The translations under genes and the position numbers were made by a program. The notes beneath the pieces were generated by a model. It saw nothing but the letters and a program-made list of their open reading frames with translations, was not told where the DNA came from and did no database searches. From Paraburkholderia acidicola (GTDB taxonomy: Bacteria > Pseudomonadota > Gammaproteobacteria > Burkholderiales > Burkholderiaceae), in the NCBI RefSeq assembly GCF_002362315.1, contig NZ_MTZV01000002.1:372001-436000 (forward strand): 64,000 nt of DNA, read 5' to 3'. Position 1 is the stretch's first letter. Each line of letters starts with the position of its first letter. Positions 39,716 to 49,873 of the stretch are shown in pieces.

Positions 39716-40801
39716 ATGAAGAAGACCACCGCGGCGCTCGGCGCCGCTCTGCTTGCACTCTCTGCCCAGTCCGCTTTTGCACAGAGCTCCGTCACGCTGT
39801 ACGGCATTGTCGATACCAGCGTGCGCTACCTGACCAATGCCAACGCCAGCAACGACAGCCAGGTGGCCATGGGCGAAGGCGTCGAAACGCCGAGCCGCTT
39901 CGGCTTGAAAGGCACCGAAGATCTGGGTGGCGGCACATCGGCAATCTTCAAGCTCGAGAACCAGTTCCAGCTCTGGTCCGGCAAGTTCGATAACAGCAAC
40001 AACACGCTCTTCCAGCGCAATGCCTATGTCGGGCTATCGAACAACCAGTACGGCGCACTGACCCTCGGTCGTCAGCAAACGCCGTTCTTCGACATGATGG
40101 GCAACACCTTCGATCCATTGACGGTCGGCGATTACTGGCAGGATAGCTGGGTCTATAACCCGGTCGGCCCGTTCCTGTTCACCAACAGCTCGGTCAAGTA
40201 CAACGGCACGTTCGGCGGTCTGCACGTGGAAGGCATGTACGGCTTTGGTGGCGTGCCGGGCAGCACGGGCCAGAACAGCATGTATGGTTTTGCCGCGTCG
40301 TATGCGCTTGGGCCGCTAGAGGCCGTCGCCGGCTTCCAGCAGAACGACGTCTCGGGCAAGAAGTTCAACATCGCGAACTTCGGTGCCGTCTATACGTTCA
40401 CGCCGACACTCAAGGTGCTGGCAGGCTGGTTGCATTCGCAGGACAACACGGGGCTTGCCGACGTCGACATGCAGCAGTCCGGCGCGCCGACCCTGGCACA
40501 CGTGAGCCCGAATCGCATCGATGACAGCTTCTACGTCGGTTCGACGTGGCAGGTCACTTCGCCGCTGACGCTCACGGTAGCGGGCTACTACGATCACGCG
40601 CGCAACGCGGCGCTACTCGACGGCTCGCTGGGCAACGGTATCAACTATTCGGCCACCGTACTCGCCGAGTACTCGTTGTCGAAGCGCACCGAAGTGTATG
40701 GCACGGTTGACTTCACCCGCGGTAACGGTGCGTTCCTTGCGGACTACCCGGGTCGCAACAACCAGACCGGTGTTGCTATCGGTTTGCGCAATATCTTCTG
40801 A
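39716..40801 (+). CDS. Gram-negative porin (OmpC/porin_4 type)
   Basis: A 361-residue outer-membrane porin of the beta-proteobacterial type. Signal peptide MKKTTAALGAALLALSAQSAFA with cleavage before QSSVTLYGIVDTS, which is the standard mature start of Burkholderia porins; FGLKGTEDLGGG follows as the second strand, and the protein ends in the usual C-terminal Phe (NIF). The ATG at 39716 has AAGGGG upstream; the frame could extend to 39662 but the signal peptide decides. It forms a general diffusion trimer. It is divergent from the tonB operon and not obviously part of it. Confidence 0.95.
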   Translation: MKKTTAALGAALLALSAQSAFAQSSVTLYGIVDTSVRYLTNANASNDSQVAMGEGVETPSRFGLKGTEDLGGGTSAIFKLENQFQLWSGKFDNSNNTLFQRNAYVGLSNNQYGALTLGRQQTPFFDMMGNTFDPLTVGDYWQDSWVYNPVGPFLFTNSSVKYNGTFGGLHVEGMYGFGGVPGSTGQNSMYGFAASYALGPLEAVAGFQQNDVSGKKFNIANFGAVYTFTPTLKVLAGWLHSQDNTGLADVDMQQSGAPTLAHVSPNRIDDSFYVGSTWQVTSPLTLTVAGYYDHARNAALLDGSLGNGINYSATVLAEYSLSKRTEVYGTVDFTRGNGAFLADYPGRNNQTGVAIGLRNIF

Positions 40802-41358
40802 TCGGGTTTTGCTACCAGGCAGAAAGACGAACTGAATATTGGAACCCTTTGGGCGGTGACGACGTAGCTGGGCGGTGATCTTCGGGTCGCCGCCTTTCGC
40901 GGTCTGACGGTCCATGTCGACCTCGCTCTCATTCATCTATCGTAGATATCGAAGCAGGCGGATAGTCGTGCGCTGAAGCCGTATGTGCCATCGATATTCC
41001 ACCAGCAGCGATTGCTTCCCGAACGTGTCTTGCGCAAGGGCCATGACTTACTGATTCAGCATGGGCACGCAGATGAGTTATGGCGGCGTCTTTATTCCAG
41101 GTTGGGACGTACCCTCTCCAGAATGGGGACTTTCCGGCAATCGCCCACCGGAATACAGGAATCTATCTCCACCTCGAAATCGCGGGCTCGTGTACATTTT
41201 CAGAGCGCGTGGGTCCGCCGTGCAATCAATTGCAGCGCGCATCCTGTTGCGCCTACAACGAATACGGGTAGGCCGGCAAGCAACGCTCACGGTGGAGGAA
41301 AGGACGCCAGAAACGAAAAAAGCTCTCAGAGCCTGAACTCTGAGAGCCTCATATCTAC
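40802..41358. other. gene-free stretch between porin and tRNA-Pro
   Basis: About 560 bp without a gene I can support. Several overlapping short frames on both strands have no recognisable domain and mutually inconsistent composition. Composition is somewhat lower in GC than the neighbours near 40935-41100. It could be decayed DNA next to a tRNA, which is a common integration site, but no repeat of the tRNA end was found here by eye. Confidence 0.35.
41316..41347 (-). terminator. rho-independent terminator of tRNA-Pro
   Basis: A perfect 10-bp stem (41322-41331 with 41338-41347, 6-base loop) is followed on the minus strand by six Ts. It lies 12 bases beyond the tRNA 3' end. Confidence 0.9.
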
Positions 41359-41435
<77 letters not shown>

Positions 41436-41519
41436 AAAGCGTGAAAGTATAACAGAGAGTCCTTCCGATTTGAACGCTGATACTTCACACGCAATACAAA
41501 ACTTGATCGAACAGAACAG

Positions 41520-41921
41520 CTAACGTCCCAGCGCATCGAGCACGTGAAGCAACGCCTTGCGCAACGCATCGACATCGACGCTAGCCGATGTCTGCGGCAC
41601 CGCGACGTCGCTCTCCTCTTCAACCTCAGCGGCTGCATGATGCGCCGAGCCGCCATGCGAATCGAGACGATTACGCGCACCGTTGATCGTGAAACCCTGT
41701 TCGTAAAGCAGCTCGCGAATCCGCCGGATCAGCAGCACTTCGTGATGCTGGTAGTACCGCCGATTACCGCGGCGCTTCACCGGCCGCAACTGCGTGAACT
41801 CCTGCTCCCAGTAACGCAGCACGTGCGGCTTCACGCCGCACAGTTCGCTGACTTCACCGATGGTGAAGTAGCGCTTCGCTGGAATCGGAGGCAAGACGAC
41901 TTTTTCGATCGTCGCTGTCAT
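41520..41921 (-). CDS. MerR-family transcriptional regulator
   Basis: A 133-residue MerR-type protein with the helix-turn-helix near the N-terminus: [26 protein letters not shown] at about residues 17-42 (cited by its core [13 protein letters not shown]), followed by the second recognition element [25 protein letters not shown]. The rest is a short coiled linker with a low-complexity tail. It lacks metal-binding cysteines, so its effector is unknown. It lies 43 bases after ihfA; the ihfA-merR-tRNA-Pro order is conserved in Burkholderia. Confidence 0.92.
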   Translation of the reverse strand: MTATIEKVVLPPIPAKRYFTIGEVSELCGVKPHVLRYWEQEFTQLRPVKRRGNRRYYQHHEVLLIRRIRELLYEQGFTINGARNRLDSHGGSAHHAAAEVEEESDVAVPQTSASVDVDALRKALLHVLDALGR

Positions 41922-41964
41922 CGTCAGTTAGCCGTATGGGTTGCGCAGAAGGCGCGTGAAACGG

Positions 41965-42375
41965 TCAGCGCGCGTAGCTTGCTTCAGCGCCGTTCTCTAC
42001 CAGCGCCTTCAGCTTTTGACTTGCATGAAACGTCACGACACGGCGCGCAGCGATTGGAATCGCTTCGCCAGTTTTCGGATTTCTACCGGGACGCTGCGGC
42101 TTGTCGCGCAACTGGAAATTGCCGAAGCCGGACAGCTTCACGCTGTCACCGCTTTCCAGCGCATCGCGAATCACCTCGAAGAACGCTTCGACCATATCCT
42201 TCGCTTCCCGCTTGTTGAGTCCGACATTGTCGAACAGCAACTCGGCAAGCTCGGCCTTGGTCAATGTCGGCGCCTCGCCCGATGCGCCCGCGGATGATGT
42301 CGGGATATCGCGAATCATGGCGCTGCGTTGCGCCGAAAGAAGGGCTTCGAAATCACTCGAGTTCATTTCATTCAT
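41965..42375 (-). CDS. ihfA: integration host factor subunit alpha
   Basis: A 136-residue IHF alpha, longer than E. coli IhfA (99) because of a ~35-residue N-terminal extension seen in Burkholderia. The HU/IHF fold starts at [31 protein letters not shown]; the DNA-intercalating beta-arm is [21 protein letters not shown] (its core [11 protein letters not shown]). It bends DNA with IhfB and acts in recombination and transcription. Start chosen at the ATG at 42375 (MNEMNSSD); 42396 and 42366 are alternatives. It follows pheT, as in E. coli. Confidence 0.95.
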   Translation of the reverse strand: MNEMNSSDFEALLSAQRSAMIRDIPTSSAGASGEAPTLTKAELAELLFDNVGLNKREAKDMVEAFFEVIRDALESGDSVKLSGFGNFQLRDKPQRPGRNPKTGEAIPIAARRVVTFHASQKLKALVENGAEASYAR

Positions 42376-42444
42376 ATCTGTCAAATGGCGCGCCACCCAT
42401 AAACCGAAACATGCGGAAACTGCTGTTTGCAGGTGATCCGTGGG

Positions 42445-44877
42445 TTATCCGCGCAGCCGTGCGCCATATACTCGAGCCAGACGATTCACCAGAGTTTGAA
42501 TGGCCAGATCGACCGTTTCATCCTGAAGTGTCCCGCCAGTATCTTGCAAGGTTACACGGAACGCAAGGCTTTTCTCGTGTGCAGCCAACCCACCGGAAGT
42601 GCTTGATTTTGGACGAAATTCGTCGAAAAGCGCAACCCTTTGAACGGTCTTGCAGGCGTCCTCGGAAAGCGCGTTTTGCATCTCGTCGAGCAGTGCCTGA
42701 GCCTCGATTTTCTGATCCACCACGACGGCAATATCGCGCCGCACCGGCGGGAATTTCGACACGTCGGTCGGACTCGGCAACGTACGCCCAATGAGCGCGT
42801 CCGTTTCAATTTCAAACAGAATCGGCGCATGCGGTAAATCGTATTTCTGCATCCAGCGCGGATGCAATTCACCGACCCAGCCCACTGCACGGCCGTTCAA
42901 TTCGATGCGCGCGCTGCGCCCCGGATGCAGCGCGGGATGCTCCGCCGTCACGAACCGCGCGACAGCCGGCGCCAGCACCGCCTCCAGGTCGCCCTTCACG
43001 TCGAAGAAGTCGACTGCGCGCGACGGCGCGCCCCACTGCTCTTCGAGCGCGGGGCCGTACGCGAGCGCACCGACCATCTTCGGCTGGGCGTAACCTTCCA
43101 CAGCCAGTTCGCCGGCTTTCATCGATGCGTCCGGCAGGAACACACGTCCCGCTTCGAACACGCGAACCCGGTCCGCGCGGCGATTCAGGTTGTGGCGCAG
43201 CACATTGATCAAGCTGCCGAACAGGGTCGTACGCATGACGGAGAGCTGGCTCGCGATCGGATTTAGCAAACGCACTGGCTTGTCGTTGCCGGCGAAATCC
43301 TGTTCCCATTCCGCGTCGACGAAGCTGAAGTTCACTGTTTCTGCGTAGTCGCGCGCGGCGAGCGCGTGACGAATGGTGTGAATCGAGCGCTGCGTTTCAT
43401 GCGTCGCGCGCATTTCACTCGTGGCCACGGGCGGGCGCGCCGGGATCTTCTCGAAGCCGTAGATGCGTGCCACTTCTTCGATCAGGTCTTCCTCGATCTC
43501 GATGTCGAAGCGGTACGGCGGCGGCGTCACGGAGAACGTGTCACCGTCGCGTTCGAACGTCAGACCGAGACGCGTGAAGATCTGCGCGATCTCGTCGGCA
43601 CCGATCGTCACACCGATGATGCGGTTCGCCCGAGCAACACGCATCTTCACCGGCGTGCGCTGCGGCACGTTGACGATCTGGTCGTCGACGGGGCCTGCTG
43701 CGCCACCGCAGATATCGAGAATCAGTTGCGTGATGCGTTCGATATGCTCGACGGTCGTCGAATAGTCGACGCCACGTTCAAAACGATGCGCCGCATCGGT
43801 CGAGAAGTTGTAGCGCCGCGCGCGGCCACGAATGCTATCCGGCCACCAGAACGCGGCTTCCAGATAAATGTTGGTCGTGTCGAGCGTCACCGCCGTGCTG
43901 TCGCCACCCATGATGCCGGCGAAGCTTTCGAGATGCTGGTCGTCAGCGATCACGCCAACAGCTTCATCGACTTCAACGGTGTTGCCGTTCAGCAGCTTCA
44001 GCGATTCGCCGCGTCGACCCCAGCGCACATCAAGGCTACCGTGAATCTTGTCGAGGTCGAACACGTGCGACGGCCGGCCGAGTTCGAGCATCACATAGTT
44101 CGAGATGTCGACGAGCGCGGAAATGCTGCGCTGGCCCGAGCGTTCCAGACGCTCGACCATCCACTGCGGCGACTTCGCGCGCGCGTTCACGCCGCGAATC
44201 ACACGACCGGAGAAGCGGCCGCACAGATCGGGCGCGGAGATTTTCACCGGCAGCGTTTCGTTCAACGTAGCGGCAACCGGCTTGATATCGAGCGGATGCA
44301 ACTTCGCTCCGGTGATCGCGGCGGTCTCGCGTGCAACGCCGAATACCGACAGACAGTCGGCCTTGTTCGGCGTCAGCTTGATTTCGAAAATCGTATCGTC
44401 GAGGTTCAGCGTTTCGCGAATGTCCTGGCCGATCGGCGTGTCTTCCGGCAGGATCAAGAGGCCGCTGTGGTCTTCCGACAGCTTCAGCTCGCGTGCGGAG
44501 CACAGCATCCCCTGACTCTCGACACCGCGCAGCTTCGACAGCTTGATCGCGAATGGCACGCCGCCTTCTTCGGCCGGCGGCAACTCTGCGCCCACCAGGG
44601 CGACCGGTACCTTGATGCCAGGCGCAACGTTCGGCGCACCACATACGATGTTCAGCGTCGCGCCCGTGCCGGCGTCGACCTGACACACGTTGAGCTTGTC
44701 CGCGTCCGGGTGCTTCACGACTTCGAGCACACGCCCGACGACGATCTTCGAAGTAGGCGGCGCGGCCGGCCGCAGGCTTTCGACTTCGAGGCCCGCCATG
44801 GTCAACGCGTGCGACAGCGCGTCCGTCGTCAGTTGCGGATCGACAAAGGTTCTCAGCCAGGATTCCGGGAATTGCAT
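42445..44877 (-). CDS. pheT: phenylalanine--tRNA ligase beta subunit
   Basis: An 810-residue PheT of normal length. The N-terminal tRNA-binding (EMAP-like) domain is about residues 39-150 ([24 protein letters not shown]), then B3/B4 editing and B5 domains, the catalytic-like core and the C-terminal ferredoxin-like anticodon-binding domain (about 716-809, [12 protein letters not shown]). It forms the alpha2-beta2 synthetase with PheS. It starts 76 bases after pheS. Confidence 0.97.
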   Translation of the reverse strand: MQFPESWLRTFVDPQLTTDALSHALTMAGLEVESLRPAAPPTSKIVVGRVLEVVKHPDADKLNVCQVDAGTGATLNIVCGAPNVAPGIKVPVALVGAELPPAEEGGVPFAIKLSKLRGVESQGMLCSARELKLSEDHSGLLILPEDTPIGQDIRETLNLDDTIFEIKLTPNKADCLSVFGVARETAAITGAKLHPLDIKPVAATLNETLPVKISAPDLCGRFSGRVIRGVNARAKSPQWMVERLERSGQRSISALVDISNYVMLELGRPSHVFDLDKIHGSLDVRWGRRGESLKLLNGNTVEVDEAVGVIADDQHLESFAGIMGGDSTAVTLDTTNIYLEAAFWWPDSIRGRARRYNFSTDAAHRFERGVDYSTTVEHIERITQLILDICGGAAGPVDDQIVNVPQRTPVKMRVARANRIIGVTIGADEIAQIFTRLGLTFERDGDTFSVTPPPYRFDIEIEEDLIEEVARIYGFEKIPARPPVATSEMRATHETQRSIHTIRHALAARDYAETVNFSFVDAEWEQDFAGNDKPVRLLNPIASQLSVMRTTLFGSLINVLRHNLNRRADRVRVFEAGRVFLPDASMKAGELAVEGYAQPKMVGALAYGPALEEQWGAPSRAVDFFDVKGDLEAVLAPAVARFVTAEHPALHPGRSARIELNGRAVGWVGELHPRWMQKYDLPHAPILFEIETDALIGRTLPSPTDVSKFPPVRRDIAVVVDQKIEAQALLDEMQNALSEDACKTVQRVALFDEFRPKSSTSGGLAAHEKSLAFRVTLQDTGGTLQDETVDLAIQTLVNRLARVYGARLRG

Positions 44878-44953
44878 GGTTCTGTGTACGTTCTGATCAG
44901 GTTAGGTCCACGTCCGGCGAATGCATCCGCACCTGCCGGCTGCACAGCGAGCG

Positions 44954-45967
44954 TTACGCGAATTGGCGCAGGAAACGCAGGTCGTTTTCAAAGAACAGAC
45001 GCAGGTCCTGCACGCCGTAACGCAGCATCGCGAGCCGCTCGAGGCCGCTGCCAAAAGCAAAGCCGATGTAACGCTCGGGGTCGAGGCCCATGTTGCGGAT
45101 CACGGTCGGATGAACCTGACCGGAGCCTGAAATTTCCAGCCACTTGCCCGCGTTCTTGCCCTGCTCGAACATCATGTCGATTTCGGCCGACGGTTCGGTG
45201 AACGGGAAATACGACGGACGGAAGCGCACGAGAATGTCGTCGCGCTCGAAGAACTTCTTCAGGAAGTCCGTGTAGACGCCCTTCAGATCCGCGAAGCTGA
45301 TGTTCTCGTCGATCCACAGACCTTCGACCTGATTGAACATCGGCGAATGCGTCGCGTCGCTGTCGACGCGATAAGTACGGCCCGGCGCTATCGCCTTGAT
45401 CGGCGGCTTGTTCATGCGTGCGTAGCGAACCTGCATCGGGCTCGTATGCGTACGCAACAGCAGCTGGCGGCCGTCGGCATCCTTGCCGTCGACATAGAAC
45501 GTGTCCTGCATCGAGCGCGCCGGATGGTTCTCCGGGCTGTTCAACGCAGTGAAGTTGTACCAGTCGGTTTCGATCTCGGGGCCATCGGCCACATCGAAAC
45601 CGATCGAGCGGAAAATCTGTTCGACGCGTTCCCACGTGCGCATCACCGGATGCAGGCTGCCTGCACCGATGCCGCGACCGGGCAGCGTGACGTCGATCGC
45701 CTCGGCGGCGAGACGCTGGTTCAGCAACGCATCGGCAAGCGCCTGACGACGCGCCGTCAGCGCGGCTTCCACCTGCTGCTTGGCGATGTTGATGCGTGCG
45801 CCTTCGGTTTTACGTGCCTCGGGATCGAGTTTGCCCAAGCCCTTCAGCAACTCGGTCAACGCACCTGACTTGCCGAGAAAACGGGCTTTTTCGTTTTCGA
45901 GGGTCGTGATGTCGGTGGCCTGTTCGAAGGCTTTTTGCGCGTCGGCGACAATCTGGTCCAGATCCAT
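44954..45967 (-). CDS. pheS: phenylalanine--tRNA ligase alpha subunit
   Basis: A 337-residue PheS, the catalytic subunit that charges tRNA-Phe. An N-terminal coiled-coil (residues 1-90) precedes the class II core: motif 1 around [21 protein letters not shown], motif 2 [17 protein letters not shown] and motif 3 [17 protein letters not shown] (residues about 305-321). The ATG at 45967 (MDLDQIV) is preferred over 45976. A terminator-like attenuator structure precedes it. Confidence 0.97.
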   Translation of the reverse strand: MDLDQIVADAQKAFEQATDITTLENEKARFLGKSGALTELLKGLGKLDPEARKTEGARINIAKQQVEAALTARRQALADALLNQRLAAEAIDVTLPGRGIGAGSLHPVMRTWERVEQIFRSIGFDVADGPEIETDWYNFTALNSPENHPARSMQDTFYVDGKDADGRQLLLRTHTSPMQVRYARMNKPPIKAIAPGRTYRVDSDATHSPMFNQVEGLWIDENISFADLKGVYTDFLKKFFERDDILVRFRPSYFPFTEPSAEIDMMFEQGKNAGKWLEISGSGQVHPTVIRNMGLDPERYIGFAFGSGLERLAMLRYGVQDLRLFFENDLRFLRQFA

Positions 45968-46021
45968 TGATCCCATCTTTTCAACGTCAGTGTTCTATCG
46001 AAACGAAAGTGGCTCGACCAA

Positions 46022-46093
46022 CAAAAAAGGGGCTCGGTGAGGAGCCCCGTTTTTGTTGCAGCGTCACCGAAACCACCGGATCTTCGCTGCAAC
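46022..46093 (-). promoter_or_regulatory. pheS leader: possible attenuator between rplT and pheS
   Basis: On the minus strand, GTTGCAGCG (46085-46093) can pair perfectly with CGCTGCAAC (46055-46063), and this is followed by a strong terminator hairpin (7-bp GC stem 46029-46035/46042-46048, extended by TTTTTGTTG/CAACAAAAA, six Ts). The two structures share bases 46055-46058. No Phe-rich leader peptide was found, so the E. coli pheM mechanism is not shown. Confidence 0.55.
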
Positions 46094-46126
46094 GAACCAC
46101 GCAGTACGATGTGCTAACTAGCGCAA

Positions 46127-46486
46127 TCAGGCTGCAACGGCGGCTTTCACCTGCTGAACGATCGCAGCAAAAGCGGCCTTGTCGAACACAGCCATGTCGG
46201 CCAGCACCTTGCGGTCGAGTTCGATCGAAGCCTTCTTCAGGCCGTTGATGAACACGCTGTACGTCATGTCGTGCTGACGCACCGCCGCGTTGATACGCGT
46301 GATCCACAATGCGCGGAACACACGCTTCTTGTTGCGGCGATCGCGGTAGGCGTACTGGCCTGCGCGCATGACCGCCTGCTTGGCGATGCGATAGACGTTA
46401 TTGCGACGGCCGCGGTAACCCTTGGCCAGCTTGATGATCTTCTTGTGGCGGGCCCGTGCGGTAACCCCACGTTTGACTCTAGGCAT
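46127..46486 (-). CDS. rplT: 50S ribosomal protein L20
   Basis: A 119-residue L20, full length. [34 protein letters not shown] is the standard highly basic start (cited core [10 protein letters not shown] and GYRGRRNNV). L20 binds 23S rRNA and in E. coli represses its own operon by binding the infC-rpmI leader. It lies 29 bases after rpmI. Confidence 0.98.
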
Positions 46487-46515
46487 AATGAACTCCTGTG
46501 AGTTTTAGTTAAGGG

Positions 46516-46713
46516 TTAGGCGAACGGCAACATTGCGCGCACAGCGCTCATGTTGGTCTCATGAACGGCCGTGGAACCACGCAGGTGACGCTTGTTCTTG
46601 GTGGTCTTCTTGGTAAGAATGTGGCGCTTGAAGGCTTGACCGCGCTTGACGGTACCGCCCGGGCGCACCACGAAGCGCTTTGCAGCACTCTTCTTGGTTT
46701 TCATCTTAGGCAT
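46516..46713 (-). CDS. rpmI: 50S ribosomal protein L35
   Basis: A 65-residue L35 with the standard start [14 protein letters not shown] and the conserved [18 protein letters not shown] body (here [24 protein letters not shown], cited core [10 protein letters not shown]). Start at 46713 is fixed by homology; frames further upstream are not L35. Confidence 0.98.
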   Translation of the reverse strand: MPKMKTKKSAAKRFVVRPGGTVKRGQAFKRHILTKKTTKNKRHLRGSTAVHETNMSAVRAMLPFA

Positions 46714-46878
46714 GACGAACAACTCCATTATTTGATGGATATGGGTGTGCGGTTGGCGCAAACGCCCTTTACCGCCCTTCGAAACCCACTCCACTTGGTA
46801 TGCAGCAAACCTATCCTGCCGGTCGCCGCTTTTTCAGAAGCAGTGCCTGTGAAACGGACACCGCTTCGAAACCTGCCG

Positions 46879-46900
46879 CTTCCCGTCGCCTGACGGGAAG
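46879..46900 (-). promoter_or_regulatory. hairpin in the infC-rpmI leader, possible L20 operator
   Basis: A perfect 9-bp stem (46879-46887 with 46892-46900, 4-base loop) lies in the unusually long 238-bp gap between infC and rpmI. In E. coli, L20 binds the leader here to repress rpmI-rplT. No T-run follows, which favours a regulatory RNA structure over a terminator. Confidence 0.4.
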
Positions 46901-46951
46901 CCCAATCTTTTTGCCATCGCCGGGCACATCACACGATGCACCCGCTGCAGC

Positions 46952-47473
46952 TTATTTCTTCTTCTTCGGCGAGAGCACCATGATCATCTGGCGCCCTTCC
47001 ATCTTGGGCATCTGCTCGACCTGACCAACTTCGTCGAGGTCGGTGCGCAGACGCTCCAGCATGCGCATACCGATTTCCTGGTGAGCCATTTCGCGGCCGC
47101 GGAAACGCAACGTGATTTTCGTCTTGTCGCCGTCTTCGAGAAAGCGCACGAGATTACGAAGCTTGACGTTGTAGTCTCCGTCATCGGTACCGGGCCGGAA
47201 CTTCACTTCCTTGACCTGGATGACCTTCTGCTTGAGCTTGGCCTCGTGTTGCTTCTTCGCTTCCTGGTACTTGAATTTGCCGTAGTCCATCAATCGGCAA
47301 ACAGGCGGTACCGCCTGCGGAGCAATTTCGACCAGATCAACGTCCTGCTGCTCCGAGAGTCGGAAAGCATCGGCGAGTTTCACGATGCCCAGCGGTTCGT
47401 TTTCGACTCCGACGAGACGCACTTCAGGTGCGGTTATTTCGCCGTTGATGCGATGCGGCTTATCCGTAGCGAT
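46952..47473 (-). CDS. infC: translation initiation factor IF-3 (ATC start codon)
   Basis: A 173-residue IF-3 if started at ATC (47471-47473), the non-standard start typical of infC. The start is fixed by [21 protein letters not shown], the family N-terminus, and by AGAGG 8-11 bases upstream. A GTG at 47420-47422 would cut off the conserved first 17 residues. The N-domain and C-domain are complete ([31 protein letters not shown], ending SPKKKK). IF-3 discriminates against non-standard starts, and the rare start codon lets it autoregulate. Gene order thrS-infC-rpmI-rplT is conserved. Confidence 0.97.
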   Translation of the reverse strand: MATDKPHRINGEITAPEVRLVGVENEPLGIVKLADAFRLSEQQDVDLVEIAPQAVPPVCRLMDYGKFKYQEAKKQHEAKLKQKVIQVKEVKFRPGTDDGDYNVKLRNLVRFLEDGDKTKITLRFRGREMAHQEIGMRMLERLRTDLDEVGQVEQMPKMEGRQMIMVLSPKKKK

Positions 47474-47524
47474 GTTACGTTTCCTCTAAAAATTAAAAAA
47501 ACGAGCCGCGCTGCCGAAGTGGGT

Positions 47525-49432
47525 TTACCGGAACGACTGCACGTCCTCGCGCAGGCGTTCAGTAAAGGCTTCGACCGGCATTACACCCAGATCGACGCCA
47601 CCACGGGCACGCACGGCTACCGTTTGTGCATCACGCTCTTTATCGCCGACCACAAGGAGATACGGCACCTTTTCCAGCGTGTGCTCGCGTATTTTATAGC
47701 TAATCTTCTCGTTACGCAAATCGACCTCTACTCTAACCCCTTGTTTTTGCAACGTTTGGGCAAGAGCACGGGCATATTCGGCCTGACTTTCGGCGATATT
47801 CATCACCACAGCCTGCGTCGGGGCCAGCCAGGGCGGCATTGCACCAGCATGGTGCTCGATCAGAATGCCGAGAAAACGCTCCATCGATCCGACGATTGCC
47901 CGGTGCAGCATGATCGGCCGGCGCCGGCTGTTGTCCTCGGCCACGTATTCGGCGCCGAGGCGCTCCGGCAGCACCATGTCGAGCTGCAACGTGCCGCATT
48001 GCCACGAGCGGCCGAGCGCATCCTTGATGTGATATTCGACCTTCGGACCATAGAACGCGCCCTCTCCGGGCAGCTCCTCCCACGTCACGCCGCAGGCCGT
48101 CAGCGCCTCGCGCAGGCCCTGCTCGGCACGATCCCAGGTTTCGTCGGTACCGGCGCGCGCATCGGGACGCAGCGACAGCTTGATCTCGACCTGGTCGAAG
48201 CCGAAGTCCTTGTACACACTCATCGCGAGCGTGTTGAACGCGATCGACTCGCTGATGAACTGGTCTTCGGTACAGAAAATGTGTGCGTCGTCCTGCACGA
48301 AACCGCGCACGCGCATCAGGCCGTGCAACGCGCCCGATGCCTCGTTCCGGTGGCATGAGCCGAACTCGGCATAACGCAGCGGCAGGTCACGATACGAACG
48401 CAGCCCATGGTTGAACACCTGCACGTGCCCCGGACAGTTCATCGGCTTGATCGCGTAGTCGCGCTTTTCCGATTCCGTCGTGAACATGTTCTCGCGATAG
48501 TTCTGCCAGTGACCAGACGCTTCCCACAGCGAGCGGTCCATGATCATCGGCGTCTTGATCTCGAGATAGCCCGCATCGTTCACACGTCGGCGCATGTACT
48601 GCTCGACCTGCTGCCACAGCGTCCAGCCGCGCGGATGCCAGAACACCATGCCCGGCGACTCTTCCTGCATGTGGAACAGGTCGAGTTGCTTGCCGAGCTT
48701 GCGGTGATCGCGCTTCTCGGCCTCTTCGAGCATGTGCAGGTACGCGTCCTGATCTTCCTTCTTCACCCACGCCGTGCCGTAGATACGCTGCAGCTGTTCG
48801 TTCTTCGCATCGCCGCGCCAGTACGCGCCTGCCACCCGCATCAGCTTGAACACCTTCAGCTTGCCCGTAGACGGCACGTGCGGGCCGCGGCACAGATCGG
48901 TGAAACCGCCGTGCGAATAGAGCTTGATTTCGTCGGTAGCGGGAATCGATTCGATGATCTCGGCCTTGTACTTCTCGCCGATGCTCTTGAAGTAATCGAC
49001 GGCTTCGTCGCGCGACACTACGCGGCGCGACACCGGCTCGTCTTTCTTCGCGAGTTCCTGCATGCGCTTTTCGATCTTCTCGAGATCGTCGGGCGTGAAG
49101 GGACGGCTGTACGCGAAGTCGTAGTAGAAGCCGTTATCGATCACCGGGCCGATCGTGACCTGTGCTTCCGGATACAGATCCTTCACCGCATACGCAAGCA
49201 AGTGCGCCGTGGAGTGGCGGATGATATCGAGGCCGTCTTTATCTTTATCCGTAACGATGGCCAGCGACGCATCGCGATCGATCAACGCGGACGTATCCAC
49301 CAGCTCGCCATCGATCTTGCCGCCAAGCGCGGCTTTCGCAAGACCCGGACCGATCGATGCCGCTACTTCGGCGACCGTAACCGGATGCTCGTACTGTCGA
49401 ACAGAACCGTCAGGCAGACGTATCGAAACCAT
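47525..49432 (-). CDS. thrS: threonine--tRNA ligase
   Basis: A 635-residue class II synthetase. TGS domain (about residues 1-60, [22 protein letters not shown]), editing domain with the [11 protein letters not shown] zinc-like His motif (about 71-81) and [10 protein letters not shown], the catalytic core with zinc ligands in [12 protein letters not shown] and [22 protein letters not shown] motif 2, and the C-terminal anticodon-binding domain from about 540. The ATG at 49432 (MVSIRLPDG) is preferred to 49465. It is followed by infC 51 bases later. Confidence 0.97.
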   Translation of the reverse strand: MVSIRLPDGSVRQYEHPVTVAEVAASIGPGLAKAALGGKIDGELVDTSALIDRDASLAIVTDKDKDGLDIIRHSTAHLLAYAVKDLYPEAQVTIGPVIDNGFYYDFAYSRPFTPDDLEKIEKRMQELAKKDEPVSRRVVSRDEAVDYFKSIGEKYKAEIIESIPATDEIKLYSHGGFTDLCRGPHVPSTGKLKVFKLMRVAGAYWRGDAKNEQLQRIYGTAWVKKEDQDAYLHMLEEAEKRDHRKLGKQLDLFHMQEESPGMVFWHPRGWTLWQQVEQYMRRRVNDAGYLEIKTPMIMDRSLWEASGHWQNYRENMFTTESEKRDYAIKPMNCPGHVQVFNHGLRSYRDLPLRYAEFGSCHRNEASGALHGLMRVRGFVQDDAHIFCTEDQFISESIAFNTLAMSVYKDFGFDQVEIKLSLRPDARAGTDETWDRAEQGLREALTACGVTWEELPGEGAFYGPKVEYHIKDALGRSWQCGTLQLDMVLPERLGAEYVAEDNSRRRPIMLHRAIVGSMERFLGILIEHHAGAMPPWLAPTQAVVMNIAESQAEYARALAQTLQKQGVRVEVDLRNEKISYKIREHTLEKVPYLLVVGDKERDAQTVAVRARGGVDLGVMPVEAFTERLREDVQSFR

Positions 49433-49487
49433 TTCGCTCTCCGTGATGCCGACCGGCGGCGGCACATACGATAACCCGATAAAGACG

Positions 49488-49523
49488 AAAAAAATGCGGC
49501 CCCGCTTTCGAGGGGCCGCATTT
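49488..49523 (-). terminator. rho-independent terminator after tRNA-Val
   Basis: A long stem (AAATGCGGCCCC pairing with GGGGCCGCATTT, 8-base loop) is followed by at least seven Ts on the minus strand. It separates the tRNA-Val unit from thrS. Confidence 0.85.
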
Positions 49524-49687
49524 CACATTCAGCAAACAGCAAGGGCGAAAGAGGTCCTCGACTAGCGTCGTTCCGAAGTAGTTCCGGTCAACGTTCGCGG
49601 TGTCATAACCGTATTCGCCTTGATGCGCCGAAGCGCATGCTGCTTCATTATTCAAAAACTCCGGCGAACCGGAGTTTCAATTTTCGT

Positions 49688-49764
49688 TGGTAGGCTCGAT
49701 TGGACTCGAACCAACGACCCCCACCATGTCAAGGTGGTGCTCTAACCAGCTGAGCTACGAGCCT
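49688..49764 (-). tRNA. tRNA-Val (GAC anticodon)
   Basis: A complete 77-nt cloverleaf with encoded CCA. Acceptor AGGCTCG/CGAGCCT, D-arm GCTC-AGCTGGTTA-GAGC, anticodon stem CCACC/GGTGG with loop TTGACAT (anticodon GAC) and T-arm GTTGG-TTCGAGT-CCAAT are intact. Confidence 0.95.
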
Positions 49765-49873
49765 AAAGAAGCGAAATTATAAGAAGCCTAGCAAATCTTG
49801 GCAAGTACTTTTATGCGACCACATCACAGGAATTGCTCACGACGGGAAACTGCGTGTTCTTACGTCTGCGGCG

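Noticed and set aside
43366..45201. 611-residue open frame antisense to pheT
   Set aside because: Arg/His/Val-rich composition of an antisense shadow, no domain, and it runs across two genuine genes.
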